DNA from: Nocardiopsis coralli
Lineage (GTDB): Bacteria > Actinomycetota > Actinomycetes > Streptosporangiales > Streptosporangiaceae
NCBI RefSeq assembly: GCF_014892575.1
Contig: NZ_JADBGI010000014.1
Location: 62,001 to 126,000, forward strand
DNA: 64,000 bases
Reading direction: 5' to 3'
Under the pieces are notes generated by a model that was given only the letters and a program-made list of their open reading frames with translations, ran no database searches and was not told the DNA's origin. Of this stretch, positions 7,428 to 15,197 are shown one piece after another; the first letter of the stretch is position 1; each line of letters opens with the position of its first letter. A program made the translations under genes and the position numbers.

Positions 7428-8924
7428 TCACCCGTCCGCGCGCACCTCGGCGAGCGCGAGCGGCAGCCCGTGCAGCAGGTCCGAGGCGCTGACCGGGGCC
7501 CCGCCGTGCACCAGCTCCGCCGCACGCCCGTGCAGGTAGGCGCCGCACAGGGCAGCCTCCACCACCGGAACGCCGCTCGCGAGCAGCGCACCGACCGCCC
7601 CGGACAGCACGTCCCCGGTCCCGGCGCTGGCCAACAGCGGGGTTCCGGTCGGGTTGACCACGGACGGCCCGTCGGGGTGGGCGATGACCGTGGTCGACCC
7701 CTTGAGCAGGACCGCGCACCCGAAGGAACGGGCGGCGCGGCGGGCGTGCTCGAGGCGGCGGACCTCGACGTCCTCCCGCGTGACGTCGCCCAGCAGGCGC
7801 GCGAGTTCGCCCGCGTGCGGGGTCAGCAGTGTCGGTGCGGAGCGTTCCCGGACCCGGTCGGCGAGGTCGCGCCCGGTCTCCCCGGACATCAGGGTGAGCC
7901 CGTCGGCGTCCACGAGTACCGGAACGTCGCTGTCGAGCACGGCGTCGAGTTCGTCGGCGTCGCCCGGGTCGGTCCCGCGCCCGGGCCCCACGACGACGGC
8001 GGCCACACGCCCGGGTTCCAGGTCGGTGCTCTGTCGGGGGTCCAGCACGGCGGCGACGGTCTCCGGCCAGCGGGCCAGGACCTGGTCCACCACACGTTCC
8101 GGGCCCCCGTAGCGGACCATGCCCACGCCCGTGCGCAGCGCCCCGCCGACGGCGAGCACGGCCGCACCCCGGAACCGGTCCGATCCCGCGCGGACCGCGA
8201 GCACCCCGCGGCGGTACTTGTCGGCCTCCGCACCGGGGGTCGGCAGAAGCCCGGCGATGTCCACAGGCTGTGGACGGAGCACGGAGGCGCCCGGCAGTTC
8301 CGGACCGATCCCGATGTCGACCAGCCGCACCGCCCCGGCCCGGTCGGCACCGGGGTCCACGAAGAGCCCGGGCTTGTGGGTGCCGAAGGTGACGGTGACG
8401 TCGGCGCGCACCGCGTACCCGGCCACCTCCCCCGTGTCGGCGTCGATCCCGCTCGGCAGGTCGACCGCGACCACGGGGGCGGGCGCGTTGGCCGCCTGCG
8501 CCGCGAGCCCGGCGTGGGGTTCGCGCAGGCCGCCGCGTCCACCGATGCCGACGAGCCCGTCCACGATCAGGTCGGCGCCGAACAGGTCCGAGTCGTCGGC
8601 GTCGGAACCGGCGAAGGCCCGCACCCGCCCGCCGGCCGCACGCAACGCGGCGGCGCCCTCCTGGTGAACCCGCGAACCCGCCGTCAGGGCCCGGACCGCG
8701 ACACCGCGCCGGGCGAGTGCGGCCCCGGCGTACAGGGCGTCGCCACCGTTGTCGCCGCTGCCGACCATGAGCACGACCCGCGCCCCGTACACCGCGGGCA
8801 ACAGGCGGATGCACTCCGTGGCCAGTCCGGTGGCGGCCCGCCGCATGAGCACCCCCTCGGGCAGGCGCGCCATGAGGGCGCCCTCGGCCTCGCGGACGAC
8901 GTCGACAGTGTGCGCGTAGAGCAC
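7428..8924 (-). CDS. nnr: Bifunctional NAD(P)H-hydrate repair enzyme (epimerase and ADP-dependent dehydratase)
   Basis: The protein repairs hydrated NADH and NADPH: the N-terminal YjeF domain epimerises NAD(P)HX and the C-terminal ribokinase-like domain dehydrates the S-epimer. In the 498-residue frame from the GTG at 8924, the epimerase motif GSGDNGGD is at 55-62 and DLPSGID at 155-161. The kinase-like domain begins near 234, with TPHAGE at 368-373 and GTGDVLSG at 435-442. The GTG is preferred because GGAGGT lies 5-10 nt upstream. The frame stays open further upstream, but those codons run over the next, divergent gene. The epimerase loop ends in GGDA rather than the usual GGDG. Confidence 0.92.
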   Translation of the reverse strand: MLYAHTVDVVREAEGALMARLPEGVLMRRAATGLATECIRLLPAVYGARVVLMVGSGDNGGDALYAGAALARRGVAVRALTAGSRVHQEGAAALRAAGGRVRAFAGSDADDSDLFGADLIVDGLVGIGGRGGLREPHAGLAAQAANAPAPVVAVDLPSGIDADTGEVAGYAVRADVTVTFGTHKPGLFVDPGADRAGAVRLVDIGIGPELPGASVLRPQPVDIAGLLPTPGAEADKYRRGVLAVRAGSDRFRGAAVLAVGGALRTGVGMVRYGGPERVVDQVLARWPETVAAVLDPRQSTDLEPGRVAAVVVGPGRGTDPGDADELDAVLDSDVPVLVDADGLTLMSGETGRDLADRVRERSAPTLLTPHAGELARLLGDVTREDVEVRRLEHARRAARSFGCAVLLKGSTTVIAHPDGPSVVNPTGTPLLASAGTGDVLSGAVGALLASGVPVVEAALCGAYLHGRAAELVHGGAPVSASDLLHGLPLALAEVRADG

Positions 8925-9068
8925 GGGTCCACCTCCGGTTCGATCGGCCCCCATCGTGCCGCACCCTCCCCCGGCCTCCACCCCCGCCACACACACCGTG
9001 GGTGATTGCGGCGCCACAGCGGGGCGTTCATGCTGGCGGTGCACAGGCCCGGCCACGAGGAAGAGACC

Positions 9069-9500
9069 ATGCCCGGACACCACGGTTTTGTCAGGTCCAG
9101 CGAGCTCCAGCTCCGCCCCCGCGAGTGGCACGAACTCGAGTTCGACCGCCGCGACGACGGCACGGTCTCCGTCGCCGCGCTGGCCGGGACCAGCCCCGAG
9201 GCCCTGGCCGGCGTGCTCTACGACCTGTCCGTGGGCGTGGTCCTGCGCGGCGCCACCCCCGGGACCGAGGTGCAGCTGCGGGCGGCCGAGTTCGAGTCGG
9301 ACGGCCGCGGCGGGTTCCGGATGCACCGCGAACGCCCGGCCCTGGGCCTGGTGCACGCCGTCGGGCACGGCCGGTTCACCTACCACTGGAAGGGCGCGCT
9401 CGCGGTCGGACACTGGGTGGGTGTGCAGGTCGCCCAGTTCGGCGAGGCCGACGCACACCTGGTCTCGGCCGAGGCGGACGTGTTCACCTGGCGCCACTGA
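9069..9500 (+). CDS. Hypothetical protein, small soluble
   Basis: The 143-residue protein starts at the ATG at 9069 after GAGGAAGAG. ATGs at 9030 and 9006 are in frame but lack as good a site. It has regular hydrophobic/charged alternation suggesting beta structure (EVQLRAAEFESDGRGGFRMH) and no signal peptide or membrane segment. I do not recognise a family. It is divergent from nnr, with about 145 bp between the two starts. Confidence 0.7.
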   Translation: MPGHHGFVRSSELQLRPREWHELEFDRRDDGTVSVAALAGTSPEALAGVLYDLSVGVVLRGATPGTEVQLRAAEFESDGRGGFRMHRERPALGLVHAVGHGRFTYHWKGALAVGHWVGVQVAQFGEADAHLVSAEADVFTWRH

Positions 9501-9661
9501 CCCCGCCTCCGTCTCCCCGACGCCCCCGGAACCGACCGCGCCCGCACACTCCGCCCGCCGCACCCCGGTACGAGGCGGTGGCAGCGAAGTACTACTCTGT
9601 GTCGTTGACAGGGGCGGACCGCTGACTTGGGCGGACGCCGGGTTCTCGGAGTGGAGGCGGC

Positions 9662-10024
9662 GTGGTCGACTGGCTCACCATGACGATCCAGATGGTGTCG
9701 CTGGGCGTGGCCGTCTGGTGTCTGATCTCGTTCTTCCGGGACCGCCCCATGCTCGTCCCCCACCTGATCGGCATGGGTGTGCTGTGGCTGCTCGTGCTCG
9801 GCCAGGTCGGCGCCACCATCGCCGCGATGGTCGGCGGGGAGCGCCCCGACGACTTCCCGATGTTCGTCTCCTACCTGGCCACCATCGCGCTCCTGCCGCC
9901 GGCCTGCGCGGTGTGGGGCTTCATGGAACGCAGCAAGTGGGGCCCGGCCGTGATCTCCTTCGCGTGCTTCGTCCTGCCCGTGCTGCTGGTCCGCATCGAG
10001 CAGCTCTGGAGCCCCGTTGTCTGA
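9662..10024 (+). CDS. Small integral membrane protein (hypothetical)
   Basis: This 120-residue protein starts at GTG 9662 with GGAGGC upstream. Four hydrophobic stretches (about 8-24, 33-55, 66-86 and 92-112) indicate an integral membrane protein with short loops. The next membrane gene begins 8 nt before its stop, so the two are likely translated together. No family is recognised. Confidence 0.75.
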   Translation: MVDWLTMTIQMVSLGVAVWCLISFFRDRPMLVPHLIGMGVLWLLVLGQVGATIAAMVGGERPDDFPMFVSYLATIALLPPACAVWGFMERSKWGPAVISFACFVLPVLLVRIEQLWSPVV

Positions 10025-10436
10025 GACCGCCACGACCGACGCCACCCTGCGCTCGGGCCCCGGCCGCCTGCTCGTGGCCGTGTACGCGGTCTTCGCGCTG
10101 GCGGCGACCGCACGCGGCACCTACCAGCTCCTCACCCGCTTCGACGAGGCCCCGCTGGCCTACGGGCTGTCGGTCTTCGCGGGCGCCCTGTACTTCGTGG
10201 CGGCCGTGGGCCTGGCGCGCGCGGGACGCACCTCCCGGATGGTCGCGCTGGTGTGCGTGGCCGTCGAGATGGCGGGTGTGCTCGTCGTCGGCGCGTTGAC
10301 GGTGTTCTGGAGCGCGGGGTTCCCCGACGACACCGTGTGGTCGAACTTCGGCAGCGGGTACCTGTTCATCCCGCTGGTCCTGCCGGCCCTGGGCCTGTGG
10401 TGGATCCTCACCGTGCACCGCGCGGACCGCTCCTGA
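10017..10436 (+). CDS. Small integral membrane protein (hypothetical), TTG start
   Basis: A 139-residue protein with four predicted membrane segments (about 18-34, 48-67, 76-97 and 114-131). The best start is TTG at 10017 (reading SETATTDATLRSGPGR), overlapping the end of the previous gene. The overlap and the shared four-segment layout suggest that the two products form one membrane assembly. The family resembles uncharacterised actinobacterial membrane proteins; no function can be assigned. Confidence 0.72.
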   Translation: MSETATTDATLRSGPGRLLVAVYAVFALAATARGTYQLLTRFDEAPLAYGLSVFAGALYFVAAVGLARAGRTSRMVALVCVAVEMAGVLVVGALTVFWSAGFPDDTVWSNFGSGYLFIPLVLPALGLWWILTVHRADRS

Positions 10437-10450
10437 CCCCGAGCTTTTCG

Positions 10451-10512
10451 CGGGGATCTTGCTACCAGAGCCGACTTCAGCGCCGAAAGTGGCTCCAGTA
10501 GCAAGATCCCCG
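10451..10512. repeat. Palindromic element, copy 1 (possible terminator)
   Basis: The arms CGGGGATCTTGCTAC and GTAGCAAGATCCCCG form a perfect 15-bp stem 14 nt after the stop at 10436, with nested GAGCC/GGCTC pairing inside. A second copy at 16778-16835 is in the opposite orientation, judged by the asymmetric centre (TTCAGCGCCGA here, TCGGCGCTGAA there). It could act as a transcription terminator, but there is no T tract. Confidence 0.8.
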
Positions 10513-10561
10513 GGGCAGTGGAGCTACCGGGAACCCCCGGTCCACGATCTAGGCTGGCCGC

Positions 10562-11416
10562 ATGAGCCAACCCCAGAACCTGCCGGTGGCCGTGTCGGCC
10601 GACCGGCTGCGCACCGACCGCGACCGTGTGGTCCTCGTCGACTCCCGCTGGTACCTGGACGGCCGCTCCGGACGCGAGGCCCACCTGGCCGGGCACATCC
10701 CGGGCGCGGTCTTCGCCGACGTCGACACCGACCTGGCCGCTCCGGCGAGCGCCGAGGGCGGGCGCCACCCGCTGCCCTCCCCCGAGGACCTCGCCGCCGC
10801 CCTGGGGCGCCTCGGCATCGGCGACGACTCCGCGGTGGTGGTCTACGACGACGCCGGCGGATCGGTCGCCGCGCGCCTGGTGTGGATGCTGCGTGTGCTC
10901 GGCACCCCGGCCGCGTTCCTCGACGGCGGCATCCAGGCCTGGGACGGCCCGCTCGAGACCGGCGAGGTCACCCCCGGGCCCGCCCAGCGCACCCCCGTGC
11001 CGTGGCCCTCCGACCGCGTCGCCGGGACCGAGGACGTGCGGGCCCGCACCGGCTCCCCCGAGCACCTGCTCATCGACGCACGTGTGTACGGCCGCTTCAC
11101 CGGTGAGCAGCCCGCACCCGTCGACGCCCGTCCCGGCCACGTTCCCGGCGCACGGAGCGCGGCCTGGCAGGGCAACCTGGACGGCGACGGGTTCCTGGCC
11201 TCCCCCGAGGCGCTGCGGGAACGCTTCTCCGCCCTGGGCGCCGACACGGCCGCGACCGTGACCGCCTACTGTGGCTCCGGTGTGACCGCTTGCCACGACC
11301 TGCTCGCCCTCGAGCACGCGGGTGTGGCCGGCGCACGCCTGTATCCGGGATCCTGGAGCCGTTGGGGAGGCGACGAGAGCCTGCCCGCGGAGACAGGGGA
11401 CCCCCACCGGGGGTGA
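10562..11416 (+). CDS. sseA: Two-domain sulfurtransferase (thiosulfate/3-mercaptopyruvate type)
   Basis: This 284-residue protein has two rhodanese domains, about 12-130 (catalytically silent) and 150-275. The catalytic loop CGSGVTA is at 237-243, so Cys237 should carry the persulfide. The loop is of the actinobacterial thiosulfate sulfurtransferase type; the sequence does not settle thiosulfate against 3-mercaptopyruvate. The usual substrate-site text (DSRWYLDGRSGREAHLAGHI) is present in the first domain. A good intrinsic terminator follows at 11437-11472. Confidence 0.9.
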   Translation: MSQPQNLPVAVSADRLRTDRDRVVLVDSRWYLDGRSGREAHLAGHIPGAVFADVDTDLAAPASAEGGRHPLPSPEDLAAALGRLGIGDDSAVVVYDDAGGSVAARLVWMLRVLGTPAAFLDGGIQAWDGPLETGEVTPGPAQRTPVPWPSDRVAGTEDVRARTGSPEHLLIDARVYGRFTGEQPAPVDARPGHVPGARSAAWQGNLDGDGFLASPEALRERFSALGADTAATVTAYCGSGVTACHDLLALEHAGVAGARLYPGSWSRWGGDESLPAETGDPHRG

Positions 11417-11436
11417 CGAGGCCGAATCCAACGGTC

Positions 11437-11472
11437 ACCGTCCGTGGGAAGTTCCCTCGCGGACGGTTTTTT
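11437..11472 (+). terminator. Intrinsic terminator after the sulfurtransferase
   Basis: The stem ACCGTCCG/CGGACGGT, with an inner GGGAA/TTCCC stem, is followed immediately by a run of six T (11467-11472). It lies 21 nt after the stop at 11416. Confidence 0.9.
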
Positions 11473-11622
11473 CTGTCCCGATCGGGTCACGAACGAAACC
11501 GAGGACGCTTCCCCGACGTCCGACCCAACAGGAGGAATGCCGCGCACGCGGCCCGATTCCAGCGATCCCCTGCCCCCTGGTCGCCCCCGCGCTCAACGCG
11601 TCAGACCACGAAACGAGGAACC

Positions 11623-12228
11623 TTGACCGTCGAATTCGTGCTGCTAGTCATCCTGCTCGTCGTCGCCATCGTCGTGGGGATCATGCTGTACAACCAGCGC
11701 GCGAAGGCACAGCAGAAGCAGGCACCCGCCCAGCCAGCTGCCCCCGCCGACCCGTTCGCCAACGCCACCGAGACCGAGGGCGACCCCCGCGGCATCAAGG
11801 CCGGCGACATGATCGACTGGGGCAACGAGCGCACCTGGATCCGCGGGTCCCTGCGCCTGTCCGAGGGCGGCTACGTGTGGGCCGAGCACTTCCTGGAGGT
11901 CGACGGCGGCCGCCGCTGGCTCTCCGTCGAGGAGGACCCCGACCTGCAGCTCTCCCTGTGGAGCGCCCGCCCCGACCTGGACCTCGTCCCCCAGGGCAAG
12001 GTCATGGAGGTCGAGGGCACCAAGTACGAGCTCCAGGAGAAGGGCTCGGGCTCCTACCGCTCCGAAGGCACCACCGGCCTCAAGCCCGAGGGCGGCCTCG
12101 ACTACGTCGACTACGAGGCCGAGGACGGCAGCCTGCTGGCCTTCGAACGCTTCGACCACGGCAGCTGGGAGGCCAGCACCGGGGCGAAGATCATGCCCGG
12201 CACCTTCACGATCTACCCCGGGAGCTGA
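11623..12228 (+). CDS. DUF4178 membrane-anchored protein
   Basis: The 201-residue protein has an N-terminal membrane segment (about 4-23). A DUF4178-like beta-rich domain follows from about residue 58 (GDMIDWGNERTWIRGSL to AFERFD). The start is taken as TTG 11623 because GAGGA is spaced correctly; GTG 11638 is an alternative but would cut into the membrane segment. It opens a five-gene set with DUF2617, lipoprotein, DUF350 and spermidine synthase-like genes. DUF4178 proteins are known to co-occur with such genes; their biochemical role is not established. By topology the domain would lie next to the membrane. Confidence 0.82.
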   Translation: MTVEFVLLVILLVVAIVVGIMLYNQRAKAQQKQAPAQPAAPADPFANATETEGDPRGIKAGDMIDWGNERTWIRGSLRLSEGGYVWAEHFLEVDGGRRWLSVEEDPDLQLSLWSARPDLDLVPQGKVMEVEGTKYELQEKGSGSYRSEGTTGLKPEGGLDYVDYEAEDGSLLAFERFDHGSWEASTGAKIMPGTFTIYPGS

Positions 12229-12235
12229 ACCGACC

Positions 12236-12742
12236 GTGCACACGAGCATCAGCGTGCCCTTCGTCGACACCCAGGCCGACGACCTGGTGTGGACCCTGGA
12301 CCACCCGGTGGTCGAACCGCTTGCCACACGCACCTGCCGGGTGCGCGGCACGGTGGTCGAACTGCGGGTCCTGGGCGCCTCCCACCAGGCCGTCGTGCGG
12401 TCGTCGGGCGGCGAGCTGGTGGAGACGGTCGCGTGCCTGCCCGGTGTCGAGGGCGGACTCCCCGAACAGGGCGAGCCGACCGCGACGGCGGCGGGCCGCT
12501 ACCTCTTCTCGTCGACCGTGCACACGCTCTCCCACACCGACCTGTCCCGCCGGGTGGAGGACCTGCACCGCGAGGTGGCCGACGCACCCGGCGGACTCCT
12601 GGTCACCTTCCCGGGGGACCCGCTCGCGGTGACCGCGCTGCACCTGTCCCCCGACACCGGCGGACCGGTGCGGTGGACCACCTGGCACGTCTACCCGCAG
12701 AGCGGCGAACTGGTGACGACCGCCGCGACACTGACCCCCTGA
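12236..12742 (+). CDS. DUF2617 family protein
   Basis: The 168-residue soluble protein starts at GTG 12236, only 7 nt after the previous stop. It resembles DUF2617 proteins of actinobacteria (features LGASHQAVV, TVHTLSHTDLSRRVEDLH, TTWHVYPQSGELV). No catalytic motif is obvious and there is no signal peptide. Its place in the tight cluster between DUF4178 and the lipoprotein suggests a shared function with the membrane proteins and the spermidine synthase-like enzyme. Confidence 0.78.
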   Translation: MHTSISVPFVDTQADDLVWTLDHPVVEPLATRTCRVRGTVVELRVLGASHQAVVRSSGGELVETVACLPGVEGGLPEQGEPTATAAGRYLFSSTVHTLSHTDLSRRVEDLHREVADAPGGLLVTFPGDPLAVTALHLSPDTGGPVRWTTWHVYPQSGELVTTAATLTP

Positions 12743-12762
12743 GATCCACGAGGAAGCCCATC

Positions 12763-13101
12763 ATGGCTGACACCCTGCGCGGGGCCACGGCACCCCGCTC
12801 GACCAAGACGACCTCCTCCGCCCTGTGCGGGGGCGTTCTGGCCCTGACCCTGCTTCTCACGGCCTGCAGCAGCAACTCCGACGAGGACTGCGAGCGCCGC
12901 AACGACAGCTCTTCCTCGAGCACCAGCAGCTCGAACTCGGCGGCGTCCCCGACCCCGGACGACTGCGAGAACAACAGCAACAACAGCGGCGGCGGCGGAT
13001 TCTTCTTCTTCGGCGGAGGAGGCGGCGGGGGCAGCAGCTCCAACGACAGCGGCGGGACCGGGAGCAACACCCGCGGCGGGGGCAGCGGCTCGGGCAAGTA
13101 G
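12763..13101 (+). CDS. Low-complexity lipoprotein
   Basis: The 112-residue protein starts at ATG 12763 (ACGAGGAAG upstream). It has a hydrophobic segment at about 21-33 ending in the lipobox LLTAC, with the lipidated Cys at 35. The mature part is almost pure low complexity: Ser/Asn/Asp with two further Cys (43 and 66), then GGGGFFFFGGGGGGG and a Ser/Gly tail ending in Lys. The N-terminus before the signal core is unusually long. No enzymatic domain is possible in such sequence, so a surface, scaffold or modification-acceptor role is more likely. It sits inside the DUF4178-DUF350-spermidine synthase cluster. Confidence 0.8.
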   Translation: MADTLRGATAPRSTKTTSSALCGGVLALTLLLTACSSNSDEDCERRNDSSSSSTSSSNSAASPTPDDCENNSNNSGGGGFFFFGGGGGGGSSSNDSGGTGSNTRGGGSGSGK

Positions 13102-13107
13102 TCTGCC

Positions 13108-13135
13108 GTGTCGGGAAGCACATGCTTCCCGACAC
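13108..13135. promoter_or_regulatory. Strong dyad inside the polyamine-type cluster
   Basis: GTGTCGGGAAGCA and TGCTTCCCGACAC are perfect 13-bp inverted repeats with only CA between them. They lie 7 nt after the lipoprotein stop and 28 nt before the DUF350 start. No T tract follows, so it is more likely an RNA stability/processing hairpin, a partial terminator or a protein site than a plain terminator. Confidence 0.7.
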
Positions 13136-13162
13136 TGCCGATCCCTCACTTGGACCAATTTC

Positions 13163-13591
13163 ATGAACGAGATCCTCACCAGTTCCCTGTACGCGCTCGG
13201 TTACGGTGCGGTCGGGACGGTCATCATGCTGCTCGGCTACCTGGTCACCGACCTGCTCACCCCCGGCAAGCTGCACAAGCTCATCTGGGAGGAACGCAAC
13301 CCCAACGCGGTGCTGCTGGTCTCGGCCAACACCCTGGGCGCCGCCGTGGTCGTCGTGTCGGCGATCCTGTCCAGCTTCTCCGAGCTCGGCCTGGGCGCCG
13401 GCCTGCTGTCCGCGTCCCTGTTCGGGATCATCGGCCTCGCCGTGATGGCCGCGTCGTTCCTGATCATCGACCTGATCACCCCGACCAGCGTGAGGGCCGT
13501 CATCGCCAGCGCCGAGTTCCACCCCGCGACCTGGGTGAGCGCCACCGCCCACCTGTCCATCGCCCTGGTCGTGGCCGCGGCCATCTCCTGA
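13163..13591 (+). CDS. DUF350 family membrane protein
   Basis: The 142-residue protein has four hydrophobic segments (about 9-33, 48-71, 76-100 and 120-141), as in the DUF350/YjfL family. A short conserved-looking loop, ITPTSVRAVI, follows the third segment. The ribosome binding site is weak. The family is repeatedly found beside spermidine synthase-like and DUF4178 genes, as here, which suggests a membrane process involving polyamines or an aminopropylated product. The reaction is unknown. Confidence 0.85.
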   Translation: MNEILTSSLYALGYGAVGTVIMLLGYLVTDLLTPGKLHKLIWEERNPNAVLLVSANTLGAAVVVVSAILSSFSELGLGAGLLSASLFGIIGLAVMAASFLIIDLITPTSVRAVIASAEFHPATWVSATAHLSIALVVAAAIS

Positions 13592-13625
13592 GGCCCCACA
13601 CACCCCGCCCCGAGAAAGCACCGAC

Positions 13626-15197
13626 GTGAGCGAGACCCAGACCGGCGCACGCACCAGACTTCCGATTCGTCCGCGTGCGGCACGGTTCTTCGTGATGTTG
13701 GCGGTCTTCATCTGCGCCGCCTGCGGCCTGGTGTACGAGCTCGCCCTCGTCGCGATCGGCAGTTACCTGCTGGGCGACACCATCACCCAGGCCTCCGTGG
13801 TCCTGTCGGTGATGGTGTTCGCCATGGGTGTGGGTTCGCTGCTGTCCAAGCGGTTCCAGCACCGCCCGGCGCTGTCGTTCGCCGTCATCGAGGGCCTGCT
13901 CTCCCTCATCGGCGGTCTGTCGGTGCTGATCCTGTACGGGGCCTTCGCCTGGTTCTCCGCCTACCAGCCCGCGCTGGTGCTGCTGGCCTTCGTCATCGGC
14001 GTGCTCATCGGTATGGAGATCCCGCTGCTGATGACGCTGATCCAGCGCATCCGCAAGCAGGAGGCCTCGTCGGCGGTCGCGGACCTGTTCGCCGCCGACT
14101 ACGTGGGCGGGCTCATCGGCGGTCTGGCGTTCCCGTTCCTGCTCCTGCCGATCCTCGGTCTGCCCAAGGGTGTGATCGCGGTGGGCCTGCTCAACGCGGT
14201 CGTGGGCGTGGCCGTGGTGCTGTGGCTGTTCCGCCACGACCTGACCCGGCGCGCCTACGTCGGCCTGGGTACGGGGCTGGCCGTGATCGTGGCGGCGCTG
14301 GGGGCGGCCTACCTGTACTCGGAGCAGTTCGAGATCGACGCCCGCCAGGCCATGTACCGCGACCCGATCGTGCACGCCGAACGCTCCGAGTACCAGGAGA
14401 TCGTGCTGACACGCTCGGTCGACGGCCAGGACGTGCGCCTGTTCCTCAACGGGAACCTGCAGTTCTCCACGCTCGACGAGTACCGGTACCACGAGTCGCT
14501 CATCCACCCGGCGATGGACGGGCCCCGCGAGGACGTGCTCGTGCTCGGCGGGGGCGACGGCCTGGCGGTGCGCGAGATCCTCGAGTACGACGACGTGGAC
14601 AGCGTCACCGTCGTCGACCTGGACCCCGCCATGGTCGACCTGGCCACCAGCGAACCCGTGATCCGCGACCTCAACGAGGACTCCTTCGAGGACCCGCGGG
14701 TGGAGGTCGTCAACGCCGACGCGTTCCAGTGGCTGCGCGAGGGCGCCGGGCAGTTCGACGTGGTCGTCGCCGACCTGCCCGACGGCACCGACGTGGGCAC
14801 CTCGAAGCTGTACACGGTCGAGTTCTACGCGCTGGTGCGCGAGAGCATGGCCGAGGAGGCCCGCCTGGTCGTGCAGGCCGGTTCACCGTTCTTCGCCCCC
14901 GACGCGTACTGGAGCGTGGGCCACTCCTTGGCGGAGGCCGAGATCGAGTCGGTCCCGTACAACGTCGACGTGCCCACCTTCGGCAACTGGGGGTTCTACC
15001 TGGCCTCACCGGAAGGCGAACCGGACCTGACCCTGCCCGAGGACACCCCGGACCTGGAGTTCCTGGACGAGGAGCTGCTGGCCGCCGCCCAGGTCTTCCC
15101 CATGGACCGCAGGGACGAGGAGGTCGACGCGCAGGCGTCCACGATGATGCACCCGCGCATCATCGGCTATCACCAGGGTGCGTGGCGCGGGTACTGA
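13626..15197 (+). CDS. Membrane-embedded spermidine synthase-like protein
   Basis: The 523-residue protein starts at GTG 13626. About seven membrane segments lie between 20 and 232. A cytosolic spermidine synthase-type domain follows at about 240-465, with GNLQFSTLDEYRYHESL at 276-292 and the nucleotide-binding loop VLVLGGGDGLAVRE at 304-317. Such enzymes transfer an aminopropyl group from decarboxylated S-adenosylmethionine. The loop normally reading DSTDP is ADLPDGTD here (382-389), so the acceptor may not be putrescine. It is the last gene of the cluster and overlaps the end of the convergent hemC-like gene by 28 nt. Confidence 0.88.
   Translation: MSETQTGARTRLPIRPRAARFFVMLAVFICAACGLVYELALVAIGSYLLGDTITQASVVLSVMVFAMGVGSLLSKRFQHRPALSFAVIEGLLSLIGGLSVLILYGAFAWFSAYQPALVLLAFVIGVLIGMEIPLLMTLIQRIRKQEASSAVADLFAADYVGGLIGGLAFPFLLLPILGLPKGVIAVGLLNAVVGVAVVLWLFRHDLTRRAYVGLGTGLAVIVAALGAAYLYSEQFEIDARQAMYRDPIVHAERSEYQEIVLTRSVDGQDVRLFLNGNLQFSTLDEYRYHESLIHPAMDGPREDVLVLGGGDGLAVREILEYDDVDSVTVVDLDPAMVDLATSEPVIRDLNEDSFEDPRVEVVNADAFQWLREGAGQFDVVVADLPDGTDVGTSKLYTVEFYALVRESMAEEARLVVQAGSPFFAPDAYWSVGHSLAEAEIESVPYNVDVPTFGNWGFYLASPEGEPDLTLPEDTPDLEFLDEELLAAAQVFPMDRRDEEVDAQASTMMHPRIIGYHQGAWRGY

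Noticed and set aside
8925..9563. Upstream extension of the nnr frame adding over 200 residues
   Set aside because: The extension lies opposite the gene at 9069-9500, resembles no domain, and a good GGAGGT-GTG start exists at 8924.
11537..11626. Leader peptide of about 29 codons ending in TTGA overlap with the DUF4178 start
   Set aside because: The AGGAGGA touches the ATG with almost no spacing, the peptide is only Pro/Arg-rich, and the overlap may be chance.
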